From: DASRAP01 sp964503275 | GTDB taxonomy: Bacteria > Gemmatimonadota > Gemmatimonadetes > Gemmatimonadales > Gemmatimonadaceae | Length of the DNA stretch: 64,000 nt | Reading direction: 5' to 3' | Assembly: GCA_964503275.1 (NCBI GenBank) | Contig: CAZCZO010000001.1 | Coordinates: 1 to 64,000, forward strand | Shown here: piece after piece, positions 8,178 to 17,306 of the stretch | Layout: every line of letters starts with the position of its first letter | Numbering within the stretch: position 1 is the stretch's first letter | Program-made: the position numbers and the translations under genes | The notes under the pieces: model-generated | What the model was told of the DNA's origin: nothing | Databases searched by the model: none | The model's input: the letters and a program-made list of their open reading frames with translations, nothing else

Positions 8178-8425
8178 CAGTGCTTGGCGGCCCAGCGTGC
8201 GTAGCGGATCACGTCCTCGGCCGGGGGCACCGCGTGGTGATCACCGTAGGCCGTGTGCATGCGCCACGCGACGTAGGTGGTCGCCGGCAGCGGCAGGAAC
8301 GGGGGCCGGTGCCACCATCCCCGACGGCGGAAGCGCCAACCGGTGATGAGCAGCGCCACGCCGGTGGGCGGGTGGAGCAGACCGCGCAGGGCGAGCGTGA
8401 GGGCGAGCGGGAGCCAACGTTGCAT
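8177..8425 (-). CDS. Small hypothetical protein with an N-terminal hydrophobic segment
   Basis: An 82-residue protein not recognised. It begins with a hydrophobic helix (LPLALTLALRGLL), then a second hydrophobic stretch (GVALLITGWRF), an Arg/Trp-rich loop (RRRGWWHRPPF) and a hydrophilic tail. This suggests a small inner-membrane protein with two short spans. The frame opens at a TTG at 8461; the ATG at 8425 is the more likely start. Its stop shares one base with the queG start, so it is co-transcribed with queG. Function unknown. Confidence 0.6.
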   Translation of the reverse strand: MQRWLPLALTLALRGLLHPPTGVALLITGWRFRRRGWWHRPPFLPLPATTYVAWRMHTAYGDHHAVPPAEDVIRYARWAAKH

Positions 8426-8470
8426 ATCTCGGAATCTCGGCGTCGGCGCTCGCCGGGGCAACGGCGCAGT

Positions 8471-11200
8471 TCAGCCGGGAGGGAGCGTCCGTCCCACGCA
8501 AAAGCGCGACATGTCCCGACCCGCCACCAGGGCCCGGATGATCGCCGCGTCGATCGCGTTGACGACGCCATCGCAGTTGGCATCGCCCACGGCGGCGACG
8601 CGCGCGGCGGAACCGGCCCCGAGACCCACGAGCGAGCGCAGGATCAGGTCCGCGTCCGCGGCCGTGATCAGGCCGTCGCCCGTGACATCGCCGACCACAT
8701 CGCGCAGCGCGATGGGTCCGGTGAGGGTCGCCGCGACGCCGGGCGCGGAGAGACGCAACCGCACGGTGCCACTGCCGCGCAGCGTGAGGCCGCTGAAGGT
8801 CGCCACGCCAGCGCTGGTGCTGGCCACCGTCGTGCCCTCGAGGGTGGCCGCCCCTTCGGCCACGCTGACGGTCACGGAGGTGTTGGCCGTGACCGGATCG
8901 CCGGCCGCGCCGGTCAGCCGCGCGGCCACACCGAATGCGACCCCCGGTGCCACGCTGGCCGGTGGCGGCGTCGCGACCGAGACCAACGCAGGCACCGCTG
9001 GCGCCGGCACCGTCGAGGCGAACATGCTGCGCCCGTGCGTGGCCGCGATCAGTGTCGAGGTCGCCGCGTGGTACGCCACGTCGAAGACGGCGACATTGGG
9101 CAACCCCGATCCCTGTCGTTGCCACGTGGTCCCGCCGTCCTGCGTGCGGTACACGCCGAGGTCGGTGGCGGCCACCAGGGAGCCGTCGGGGAGCAGCGCG
9201 AGCGCGTTGACCGGGAGGTCAGGCAGGTTGCCGTTGATGCTCACCCACGTGAGGCCGGCGTCGCTGGTACGGAACACATGGCTGGTGCCGAAGCCGGAGA
9301 CGCTCAGGAAGGCGATCGACGCATCGCCCCGGTGCACGACGATGTCGCTGATGACACGCGTCGGGAGCCCGCTGCGCCGCTGCGACCATGTCGTGCCACC
9401 GTCGGTGCTGACCCGCACATCGCCCGACGAGCTGCCGAAGTAGATCACAAGCGAGTCCGACGGCGCCGGCGCGATCGTCGACACGTTCCCCGAGCCGGTG
9501 CCGCCGGCCCCCGGATACAGCTCGGTCCACAGCTCGCCGCGGTCGCGCGTACGGTACAGCCGGCTGGTCCCGAAGTACAGCGTGTTCGGCCGCGGCAGAT
9601 CCATCACGAGTGGCGGGATGAACAACCCGGGGTCGGCGATATTGATCCCGTTGCGCACGATACTGAACGTCCCGGTGTAACTGGCCGCACGACGCGGCCC
9701 CACGTAGGCGGCGTTCGCGACCCACTGCGTCTCGGCGAACGCGATGCCGGTGGTGGGATCGATGGCCGTATAGCCGCCATCGCCGCCAAGGACCCGCGGC
9801 CAGCCCAAGGCCCCGGTGCGCGCACCCGTGCCGTTGTCCTGTGTGCCACCCAACAGCTGGGTCGGTCCCTCGACACCGATCGAGAGTCCGTGATAGAACT
9901 GCGTGATAGCGAGCGTGGCATTCAAGGAGCGAAATGACCCGCCGCGGTCCAGCGACTCGTACACACCGCCGTCGCTCGCGGCGATGAGGCGCGAGGGGTC
10001 CACCGGGTCGAAGGCCATCGCGTGGTGGTCCACATGGATGGAGCTCCCGATGACCTGGAAGGAGGCACCCGCATCTTGCGAGCGATACAGGGACACACCG
10101 CCGAAGTACACGCGGCGCGAGTCGCTGGGATCGACCGCGAGATACATGTCGTACCAGCACTGCGATCCGCAGCTGGCGCCGGTCGCTGGGAGCTGCGCCC
10201 AGGTGCGGCCTGCGTCGAGACTGCGCCAGATGCCCAAGAGCATCGCGGTCGAGGGCATGTGGATGGCCGCGTACACCGTGTCAGGGTTCGTCGGCGCATG
10301 CGCGAGGCGGATGCGGCCGACATTCGCGGTCGGCAGCCCGGCGGTACGCTCGGGGAAGGTCACGCCACCATCGGTCGAGCGATAGATGCTGTTGGCGACG
10401 TTCGCACCCGTGGACGTGAAGGCCGCCAGCACGATGCGCGGGTCGCGGGGATCCACCAGCAGGTCTGTGGCCTGCGAGTTCGGGTTCGCCGCGATGGTGC
10501 TCTTGGACCAGGTGAGTCCGGCATCGGTGCTGCGGTACACACCGAAGGTGCTCGCGAGCAGCAGCGTGGTCGAGCGCGTGGCGGGCGGTACACCGGGGAC
10601 GATCCGCAGGGTGCCGATGCGCGCCCCGCCGTTGTTGGTGTCGAATTCGGGCGCGCCGAGTTGGACCCAGGTCGCGCCGGCGTCCGTGGACTTCAGCACG
10701 CCGCAGCCGTAGTAGCTGCTGCTCGAGTAAGTCTGCTCGCCGGTGCCGACATAGATGACGTCGGGGTCCAGCGGGTCGAGCGCGATGGATCCGGTGGCGA
10801 GCGAGCACTGGTCGTCAGTGAGTGGACGCCAGGTGTTGCCGCCGTCGGTGGACTTCCAGATCCCGCCCTGCGCGGCGCCGGCGTAGATCACGTTGCGATC
10901 GCGCGGGTCGATGACCACGGCTGCGACGCGGCCCGCATCGACCGAGGCGATGGGGGCGGGCCCGATGCTCACCCATGGCGACGATCCCTCGGTGTCGAAC
11001 AGCCCGCTGCCGGCGCGGAGCCGCGCGAGATACTCGCGGCGCGACGCATGCAGTGGGACCTCGGCGAAGGGGAACTGCCGCATCGCATCGATATACTGCG
11101 CGCGGCGGGCTGCGTTGCTGGTGAGCGGCGGCTCCTGCGCGAGTGAGGTGGTCGCGGCCAGTGCGATCGCCGCGAGCATCACTTGGATTTGGCGGCGCAT
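8471..11200 (-). CDS. Secreted BNR/sortilin-like propeller protein with C-terminal type I dockerin
   Basis: A 909-residue exported protein with a signal peptide (IQVMLAAIALAATTSLAQ). Most of the protein is a pair of BNR/VPS10-like beta-propellers with many Asp-box motifs (STDGGNTW, STDAGLTW, SLDAGRTW, STDGGTTW, TQDGGTTW). A Big-like domain follows (about residues 745-830). The last 70 residues hold two calcium-loop repeats of a type I dockerin, DVTGDGLITAAD and DANCDGVVNAID, each with Asp at positions 1, 5 and 12. Dockerins bind cohesins, and the first gene of this operon ends in a cohesin-like domain. No catalytic sialidase residues can be assigned, so the propellers may be binding modules. 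The ATG overlaps the upstream stop (TGATG). Confidence 0.85.
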   Translation of the reverse strand: MRRQIQVMLAAIALAATTSLAQEPPLTSNAARRAQYIDAMRQFPFAEVPLHASRREYLARLRAGSGLFDTEGSSPWVSIGPAPIASVDAGRVAAVVIDPRDRNVIYAGAAQGGIWKSTDGGNTWRPLTDDQCSLATGSIALDPLDPDVIYVGTGEQTYSSSSYYGCGVLKSTDAGATWVQLGAPEFDTNNGGARIGTLRIVPGVPPATRSTTLLLASTFGVYRSTDAGLTWSKSTIAANPNSQATDLLVDPRDPRIVLAAFTSTGANVANSIYRSTDGGVTFPERTAGLPTANVGRIRLAHAPTNPDTVYAAIHMPSTAMLLGIWRSLDAGRTWAQLPATGASCGSQCWYDMYLAVDPSDSRRVYFGGVSLYRSQDAGASFQVIGSSIHVDHHAMAFDPVDPSRLIAASDGGVYESLDRGGSFRSLNATLAITQFYHGLSIGVEGPTQLLGGTQDNGTGARTGALGWPRVLGGDGGYTAIDPTTGIAFAETQWVANAAYVGPRRAASYTGTFSIVRNGINIADPGLFIPPLVMDLPRPNTLYFGTSRLYRTRDRGELWTELYPGAGGTGSGNVSTIAPAPSDSLVIYFGSSSGDVRVSTDGGTTWSQRRSGLPTRVISDIVVHRGDASIAFLSVSGFGTSHVFRTSDAGLTWVSINGNLPDLPVNALALLPDGSLVAATDLGVYRTQDGGTTWQRQGSGLPNVAVFDVAYHAATSTLIAATHGRSMFASTVPAPAVPALVSVATPPPASVAPGVAFGVAARLTGAAGDPVTANTSVTVSVAEGAATLEGTTVASTSAGVATFSGLTLRGSGTVRLRLSAPGVAATLTGPIALRDVVGDVTGDGLITAADADLILRSLVGLGAGSAARVAAVGDANCDGVVNAIDAAIIRALVAGRDMSRFCVGRTLPPG

Positions 11201-11610
11201 CAATACACCGTCAACGTGCGGGCGCGGCTTGGTCCACGCGCGGTGGTGAGCACGACGTCATAGGTGCCCGCCGGCGTCGTCATCGGCGGCGCTTCGCCGC
11301 CACTGGCGATCGCCGCGGGGACCACGAAGCGCACGCGGGTGCCGGCGTCGGTGGGCGTAAGGGGTCCGATGCGTGCAGCACCCATCGACAGCTGCACCGG
11401 GCCGTCGCCGAAGCCGCAGCCCACGAGTGTCACCGTGGCGCGTTCCTCGAGCACCGCGGCGAGCGCGACCGAGTCGGGCCGCAACGCGAGCAGGACCGGC
11501 GCGGACCCCGGCGGGGTAGGACAGTGCTCGGCGGGACGGAGCATCGCACAGCCCGCGAGGCCGAGCGTGGTCCCGACGACCAGCGACCATGACGTGGCGG
11601 CGCGATTCAT
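11200..11610 (-). CDS. Small lipoprotein with an IPT/TIG-like domain
   Basis: A 136-residue putative lipoprotein: signal peptide with lipobox LAGC (Cys20), then a single beta-rich domain. Two further Cys (in EHCP and VGCGFG) may form a disulfide. The pattern VTLVGCGFGDGPVQLSMG with a C-terminal TYDVVLTTARGPSRARTLTVY fits IPT/TIG Ig-like folds, as in surface-anchored carbohydrate-binding proteins. It overlaps the gene before it by 4 nt (ATGA) and the gene after it by 1 nt, so it sits in the middle of the cohesin-like/dockerin operon. Its role is unknown; a linker or anchoring subunit is possible. Confidence 0.72.
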   Translation of the reverse strand: MNRAATSWSLVVGTTLGLAGCAMLRPAEHCPTPPGSAPVLLALRPDSVALAAVLEERATVTLVGCGFGDGPVQLSMGAARIGPLTPTDAGTRVRFVVPAAIASGGEAPPMTTPAGTYDVVLTTARGPSRARTLTVY

Positions 11611-12908
11611 CGGGTGCGGATGCGGTCGCTGAGGGCGGCCCACTCGGCGACGGACATGAGGTCGAGGTCCACGGGGCGATACGGCGTGCTCAAGGCGAGG
11701 CCCGCCTCGCGCAGGGCGGCGGTCCCGACCACGCGCACGAACAGTGTCGCGAGGTCGATCGTGCCGCCGCTCGCCGCATCGGCCGCGGCGTAGGCCAGTG
11801 CCACCGCACCCGGCCCCTGTGCGTTGACGGCCGCATTCGCGGCGCTGCGCAGTGAGTCGAGGGCGAGCACGGTCGGGTCCCAGCGCAGCGTCGCCTCGGC
11901 GGCGGCGAGTGCGCCGGGCTGTGCCAGCCGCGACGCATCGATCGTGACGCGGATGGCCAAGGTCGTCCCGGCGGGCACGCCCGCAGGATCGAGCGCCGTG
12001 ACGATCGCCCGGCCGACGGCCCAGCCCGGCGCGGCGACGAGCAGCACGGCGGAGTCGCGGAGTGTGGCGTCGTCGATGGCGGTCGCGAGCAGCGTGGTGG
12101 TCCCCGCCGACAGACCGCGGATGAGCCCGTTGCCGCCCTCGATACTCGCCACCACGGGATCGCGCACCGCGAACGAGGCGACACTTCCCGTGGTGATCGC
12201 GGTCCCGCCGGAATCGGCGGCCAGCGTGGAGAGCAGGGCGGTGCCGCCGACGTCCAGGACCGGTGCGTCGATGGTCACCGCCATGCGCGCAGCGACTGGG
12301 CGTACGACCACGACTGCGCTGTCGCGTTGTGCATCGACGGACAGCACCACGGTCGTCGCCCCAGGAGCGATGGCCGTCAGCGCTCCCTCCGCGGAGACCG
12401 TGGCGATGCCCGGGTCGCGGCTCTGCCACTGCCGCAGCGGCGCGGCGAGCGGCACGCCGTTGCGGTCGCGGATCTCGACGGTCGGTGACAGGCTTCGCCC
12501 GATGGTCGCGAGACGCAGGGTATCGGCGGTGAACGCCACTGCCCGAGCGATGGGCGCCACGCGGACCACCAGCGAGTCCACCGCGGCACCCGCCGTCGCT
12601 CTTATCGTGGTGCGCCCGGCGCCGGCGCTCCGCACGCGGCCGTCCGCGTCCACGGTCGCGACGCTGCTGTTGGCCGAGCTCCACGCCACGGGGTCAGCGC
12701 TCGCTCGGCCGCGCGCGTCCTGCAGGGACACGCTCAGCTGGACGGCGTCATTGATGGCATCGAGGAGCAGGCTGTCCCGGTCGAACGCGATCGTGGTCGC
12801 CGGACCCGACGGAGCCGCTGTGTCTCGGCCGCACGAGAGCACGGTGCCAGCGACCACCACGGTCGCTGCCATGAACCGGAACCCCGGAAGTCCGTGCCGC
12901 TGCCACAT
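11607..12908 (-). CDS. Lipoprotein with Big2 Ig-like domains and a C-terminal cohesin-like domain
   Basis: A 433-residue exported protein; GTVLSCGRD (Cys near residue 27) looks like a lipobox. Three Big2 (bacterial Ig-like group 2) domains follow, recognisable by VAWSSANSSVATVDADGRV, QWQSRDPGIATVSAEGAL and VVASIEGGNGLIRGLSAG. From about residue 305 the fold changes to a cohesin-like pattern: VPAGTTLAIRVTIDAS, then AAEATLRWDPTVLALDSL, ending in the hydrophobic strand TLFVRVVG. It heads an operon whose third gene carries a dockerin. ATG 12908 is chosen; ATG 12872 is an alternative that shortens the signal peptide. The cohesin assignment is by pattern only. Confidence 0.72.
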   Translation of the reverse strand: MWQRHGLPGFRFMAATVVVAGTVLSCGRDTAAPSGPATTIAFDRDSLLLDAINDAVQLSVSLQDARGRASADPVAWSSANSSVATVDADGRVRSAGAGRTTIRATAGAAVDSLVVRVAPIARAVAFTADTLRLATIGRSLSPTVEIRDRNGVPLAAPLRQWQSRDPGIATVSAEGALTAIAPGATTVVLSVDAQRDSAVVVVRPVAARMAVTIDAPVLDVGGTALLSTLAADSGGTAITTGSVASFAVRDPVVASIEGGNGLIRGLSAGTTTLLATAIDDATLRDSAVLLVAAPGWAVGRAIVTALDPAGVPAGTTLAIRVTIDASRLAQPGALAAAEATLRWDPTVLALDSLRSAANAAVNAQGPGAVALAYAAADAASGGTIDLATLFVRVVGTAALREAGLALSTPYRPVDLDLMSVAEWAALSDRIRTR

Positions 12909-13000
12909 GCAGCGAATGTGGTGGTGGGTCACCGCCGTCGCAATGCGGCGGACTGCGAGGCTCCCGCCGGCGTGGGCCGGCGAGTATCCTTGGCGCAACC

Positions 13001-14323
13001 ATGTGGCTGCTCCCCCATTTCGCGACGCTGTGCACGGCGGCGGTGCACGTGTACTACCGGGCCACGCGGAGCGGAGCGACGATCCCGGCGCAGGGGCCCG
13101 TGCTGGTGGTCGGGAATCATCCCAACTCGCTGCTGGATCCGGCGTTCTTGGCATGGGTCGCAGAGCGTCCGCTGCGGTTCTTGGCCAAGGAGCCGCTGTT
13201 CCGCGATCCGCTGATCGGATGGCTGGTCCGAGCGAGTGGCTCGATCCGGGTCTACCGGGCGCAGGACGATCCCGCACAGATGGGGCGCAACCGCGATACC
13301 TTCGCGGCGGCGCACGACGCACTGGCTCGTGGCGCAGCGGTCGCGATGTTCCCCGAGGGCATCAGTCACGATCGGCCCTCGCTGGCGCCGCTCAAGACCG
13401 GCGCCGCGCGCATCGCGTTGGGCGCCGCGGAGCAGCTGGGCCGCGCCTTTCCCATCGTGCCGGTGGGACTGGTGTTCCGGGAGAAGGACGTGTTCCGCAG
13501 CGAGGCTCATGCGCAGGTGGGTGTGGCCGTGCCGTGGGACGACCTCGCGGCGCAGGGTGCCTCGCGCGAGGCCGTGATGGAGCTGACGCGGCGCCTCGAC
13601 GAGGCCATGCGCACGGTCACGCTGAATCTGGCGCGCTGGGAGGACGAGGCCGTGCTGCGGACCGCCGAGGCCGTGTGGTCCACGGTGCGCGGCGCGTCCA
13701 CCGAGCCGGGTGCGCGTGTCGAGCGACTGCGGGCGGCGAGCGAGGCGTGGACGATCCTGCGTGCCCGGGAGGATGATCGTTGGGCGACACTCGCGCGCGA
13801 CGTGCGCGATCACGCGCGCTTGCTGCAGGTGCTGCGGATCGAGCCGGCCGACGTGGAGACCGATCCGCGGCTGGCCGGCGCGGTGCGCTGGGTGTTGCGT
13901 CGGCGTTCGGTGGAGTCGGTCGCGCTCGGCCTGCTCGCAGCGCTGGCGACCCTCGTGTTCTGGATCCCGTACCGGCTGACGGGCGTGATCGCGGGGCGCA
14001 TGAGCGCGAATCGCGACACGCATTCGACGTACCGCGTGCTGGTGGGCGCGGCGGTGTTCCTGGTGTGGATCGGCGGGCTGTCGATCGCGGCGGGAATGCG
14101 CGCCGGCTGGCCGTGGGCCGTGGCGACCCTTGTGGCGGCCCCGGTGCTCGGTGTGGCGGGACTGTTCGCGGTGGATCGCTGGCAGTCGTCGGTGGCCGCC
14201 GTCCGTCGGTGGTGGATGCTCCGCGCCGATCCGCGGCTCAGTGATCTGCGCGCGCGCCAAGCGCAGCTCGCGCAACGACTGGACGAGGCCGCGCAGCAGG
14301 CCGTCGGATCGGCGACACCGTGA
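13001..14323 (+). CDS. 1-acyl-sn-glycerol-3-phosphate acyltransferase family protein (PlsC-like)
   Basis: A 440-residue membrane protein of the PlsC/LPLAT family that moves acyl chains onto glycerol phosphates in phospholipid synthesis. Block I is NHPNSLLD (the HxxxxD-type catalytic pair, residues 39-46) and block III is FPEGISHD. The family core is about 230 residues; here about 200 more residues carry a helical region and three to four transmembrane segments (LALLAALATLVFWIPYRL; VGAAVFLVWIGGLSIAAG; ATLVAAPVLGVAGLFA). The gene is divergent from the cohesin-like gene across 92 nt; a TATCCT box lies 10 nt before the ATG. Confidence 0.88.
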   Translation: MWLLPHFATLCTAAVHVYYRATRSGATIPAQGPVLVVGNHPNSLLDPAFLAWVAERPLRFLAKEPLFRDPLIGWLVRASGSIRVYRAQDDPAQMGRNRDTFAAAHDALARGAAVAMFPEGISHDRPSLAPLKTGAARIALGAAEQLGRAFPIVPVGLVFREKDVFRSEAHAQVGVAVPWDDLAAQGASREAVMELTRRLDEAMRTVTLNLARWEDEAVLRTAEAVWSTVRGASTEPGARVERLRAASEAWTILRAREDDRWATLARDVRDHARLLQVLRIEPADVETDPRLAGAVRWVLRRRSVESVALGLLAALATLVFWIPYRLTGVIAGRMSANRDTHSTYRVLVGAAVFLVWIGGLSIAAGMRAGWPWAVATLVAAPVLGVAGLFAVDRWQSSVAAVRRWWMLRADPRLSDLRARQAQLAQRLDEAAQQAVGSATP

Positions 14324-14392
14324 CCTGCATGTGACGTAGCGCACACGACATAGCACCGGGTGGGGCCTGATGTTACGATATGCGAGATGTTC

Positions 14393-14420
14393 TTGACTCC
14401 GGCGTGCGTCGAGATGCTAC
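14393..14420 (+). promoter_or_regulatory. Possible promoter of the Ig-repeat lipoprotein gene
   Basis: TTGACT at 14393-14398 is followed after 16 nt by TGCTAC (14415-14420), about 40 nt before the start codon. The 136-nt gap before the gene holds nothing else recognisable. Confidence 0.35.
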
Positions 14421-14459
14421 GCCGGTCCGCGTAACTCAGGTACGAGGGAAAGGACCGTG

Positions 14460-17306
14460 ATGGGAGTTCGACTGGTTCGACGCGCGCGCACCGTGGCGGT
14501 GGCGCTCGCGGGGATGTGGATCGCCGCGTGCGGTGGTGGCGATGGGGACAACGGGACGGGCCCGACCCCTGATGTGACGGTGACCATTTCGGTCGGTGGG
14601 CTCACCGGCACCGTGACACCCGGCGGGTCGGCGGCGACGATGCCGATCACGATCACCAAGCCGGCGAGCTTCACCGGCTCGGTGACATTGACGGCCACGG
14701 CGCCGAGTGGTCTCACCGCCTTTCTCGCACCCTCGGTGTTGAGTGGCGCGGCATCCACGAGCACGCTGACCATCACGGCGTCGCCGACGTTGACGCCTGG
14801 TACCTACAACGTGACGGTGACCGCGTCGGGGACGGGCGTGACGACCTCGTCGATCGTGGCGACGGTGGTGGTGAATGCGCCGCCACCTCCGCCGACGTTC
14901 ACGGTCGCGGCGACGCAGACCGCGTTCACGATCCAGGCGGGGCTCGAGGCCACGACCGCCGTCACGATCACGCGCGAGAATGGCTACGACCAGCCGGTGA
15001 CGTTGGCGGTGACGGGTGGTCCGGTGGGTGTGGGGGCGAACTTCACGCCGACGACGGTCACGGGGACCACGAGCACGCTGACGCTCGCGGTCACTCCGGT
15101 GGTCGCGCCGGGCACGTACAACCTGGTCCTGCGAGCGAATGGGGCCGGCGTCACCGAACGCACGGTCCCGCTCACGCTCACGGTGACGCCCACGGGCTCG
15201 TTCGGCCTGACGGCCGGTCCCGCCGCGCTGAGCATCCTGGCCGGCCAGTCGGCGTCGAGCACGATCACGATCACGCGAACGGAGAACTATTCGGGGACCA
15301 TCGCGCTGACCTCGACGGGCGCGCCGACCGGCGTCACTGTGAGCTTCGTGCCGAGTTCGGTGACCACCGGGACCTCGACGAGCCAGATGAATGTGGTGGT
15401 CGATGCGTCGGTGCCGCCGGGCAGTCACACGATCACCGTGCGTGGCAATGGGCCGAACGTCGGTGAGCAGACGACGACGGTCGCGCTGACGGTCACGGCA
15501 GGTTCGTTCACCATCGCCGCCGCGCCCAACGCGCTGTCGGTGGAGGCTGGCGCGACGGGAACGAGCACCGTCACCCTGACGCGGACCGGTGGCTATTCGC
15601 AGGCGGTCGCGATGACGGCGACGGGTGTCCCGGCGGGTGTGCAGGCCACGTTCAATCCGGCCTCGGTGACGGGCACGACGAGCACGTTGTCGCTGGTCGT
15701 CGGTGCGGGAGTGACTCCTGGCGCGTATCCGATCACGGTACGCGCGAACGGGTTGCATGTCGCGGAGCAGACGACGACGGTGACGTTGACGGTGACGGCT
15801 CCGCCGCCGGCCGGCACGTTCACGATCGCGGCGGCGCCGACCGCTGTGTCGGTGGAGCAGGGGCAGCAGGGCACGAGCACCGTGACGCTCACGCGTCTGA
15901 ACGGCTACTCGGCCGCGGTGGCGATGACGGCGACCGGCGCACCGGCTGGCGTGACGACGGCGTTCAATCCGGCCTCAGTGACCGGCACGACCAGCACGCT
16001 GACCATGACGGTCGGCTCCGCGGTCGCGGCGGGTGCCTACCCGATCACTGTGCGCGCGAATGGCGCGGGCGTGGCGGAGCAGACGGCGGTGGTCACGCTC
16101 ACCGTCACTGCGGCACCGGTCGGTGGCTCGGGCAACGTGACCTGGCGCTTCTGCGGGACGGAGGCGCCGCTGTGGTTCGCGGTACAGGATGGCAGCGGCG
16201 CGTGGGCGCGGGTGCTGCCGTCCACGCCGGGCGTGTTCCAGTTCAATGTGCTCAGTGGGACGGGCGGCGTGGCGTATGTGCAGGCGGAAGGGGCTGGCTT
16301 CGAGAAGTCGGTGTTCTTCGCTTCGCAGGCCGAGCTGATCCAGTTGGGAGTGTCATCGTGTCCGAATGTGGTAGTGAAGACGATCAATGGGACGGTGACT
16401 GGGAATGACGGTTTCAATCTGGTGAATATTTCACTGGGAGGTCGGACTACTCGGGTGACGCCCGGTGGATCGGCGTTCTCGATTGCGAATGTGCCGGATG
16501 GGCCGCGCGACCTCTTCGCCGCGCGCGTGCTGCAGCTGGAGGGAATCAACTTCGTATCGCGACTCGAGCGCATCTTCCTGCGCCGTAACGTCAATGTGGC
16601 CAACAATGGGTCGGTCGGCGTAATTGATATGAACGGCCCCGAATCGTTCGCGCCTGCGCAGCGCGCACTGACATTGACCAATACGCTCGGACATCAGCTT
16701 CAGGTGTCGACGCTCTTTGAGACGCTCAATGGTGGCACCGCGGCATTACTAGGTTTCGATCTGCCAAGCACTGCGACCACACGTCCATGGTACGGCGTAC
16801 CGGGTGAGCGACTGATCGCTGGCGACAAGCACACCGTGATCGCGCAGGCGTATACCGGCACTGATCCGATCTCCTCGCTCAACGGCAGAAGCGTGCTGTT
16901 TCTCACGGCAGCGCCGCAAGACCAAACAATCGCGTTCGGCCCATCACTCACGGGCGCCAGCACTAGCATCGTTACGACGTCACCGTACGTTCGCATGCGT
17001 ACGACTTACGCATCTCCGCAGGCGGATTACAATCGCTACTTCGAGGCGAGTTACGAGCAAGATGTGAGCGGTGGGCGCCTAGTTCAGGTGAACATGTCAG
17101 CCGCATACGCCGCGGGGTCACCAGATCTTCTTGTTCCTGACCTCAGTGGTGTCAGTGGATTTATTAGTGATTGGGGGCTCAAGCCTGGATCAGAGCTCAC
17201 TTGGAAGTTCACTGCGGTCGGCTGGACTGGCGGTGGTATCGGCGGCCCCACGGCCGACGGCGCCATCGCCAAGAGTGCGCAGGCAGGCGCGAAGATCACG
17301 CCCTAA
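14460..17306 (+). CDS. Large lipoprotein with about five Ig-like repeats and a unique C-terminal domain
   Basis: A 948-residue putative lipoprotein (IAAC lipobox, Cys near residue 22, then Gly/Asp-rich spacer). Residues about 35-555 are five tandem Ig-like repeats of roughly 95-105 residues, each with a core like VTLTRxGGYSxAVAMTATG and ending in a TVTLTVT strand. Thr/Ser/Gly dominate. The last about 390 residues are not repeats: two Cys-containing beta-rich sections and many aromatic residues, not recognised. This tail is clearly lower in GC than the repeat part, so it may have another origin. The ATG at 14460 follows GAGGGAAAGGACC; a GTG sits 3 nt upstream. It overlaps the convergent phosphodiesterase gene by 4 nt. 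Confidence 0.82.
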   Translation: MGVRLVRRARTVAVALAGMWIAACGGGDGDNGTGPTPDVTVTISVGGLTGTVTPGGSAATMPITITKPASFTGSVTLTATAPSGLTAFLAPSVLSGAASTSTLTITASPTLTPGTYNVTVTASGTGVTTSSIVATVVVNAPPPPPTFTVAATQTAFTIQAGLEATTAVTITRENGYDQPVTLAVTGGPVGVGANFTPTTVTGTTSTLTLAVTPVVAPGTYNLVLRANGAGVTERTVPLTLTVTPTGSFGLTAGPAALSILAGQSASSTITITRTENYSGTIALTSTGAPTGVTVSFVPSSVTTGTSTSQMNVVVDASVPPGSHTITVRGNGPNVGEQTTTVALTVTAGSFTIAAAPNALSVEAGATGTSTVTLTRTGGYSQAVAMTATGVPAGVQATFNPASVTGTTSTLSLVVGAGVTPGAYPITVRANGLHVAEQTTTVTLTVTAPPPAGTFTIAAAPTAVSVEQGQQGTSTVTLTRLNGYSAAVAMTATGAPAGVTTAFNPASVTGTTSTLTMTVGSAVAAGAYPITVRANGAGVAEQTAVVTLTVTAAPVGGSGNVTWRFCGTEAPLWFAVQDGSGAWARVLPSTPGVFQFNVLSGTGGVAYVQAEGAGFEKSVFFASQAELIQLGVSSCPNVVVKTINGTVTGNDGFNLVNISLGGRTTRVTPGGSAFSIANVPDGPRDLFAARVLQLEGINFVSRLERIFLRRNVNVANNGSVGVIDMNGPESFAPAQRALTLTNTLGHQLQVSTLFETLNGGTAALLGFDLPSTATTRPWYGVPGERLIAGDKHTVIAQAYTGTDPISSLNGRSVLFLTAAPQDQTIAFGPSLTGASTSIVTTSPYVRMRTTYASPQADYNRYFEASYEQDVSGGRLVQVNMSAAYAAGSPDLLVPDLSGVSGFISDWGLKPGSELTWKFTAVGWTGGGIGGPTADGAIAKSAQAGAKITP
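14562..16125 (+). repeat. Five tandem Ig-like coding repeats
   Basis: Within the lipoprotein gene, units of roughly 290-315 bp recur, e.g. starting near 14900, 15200, 15505 and 15815. The last two are the most alike at the nucleotide level (shared CGGCGGCGCCGA / CAATCCGGCCTC blocks). Confidence 0.6.
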
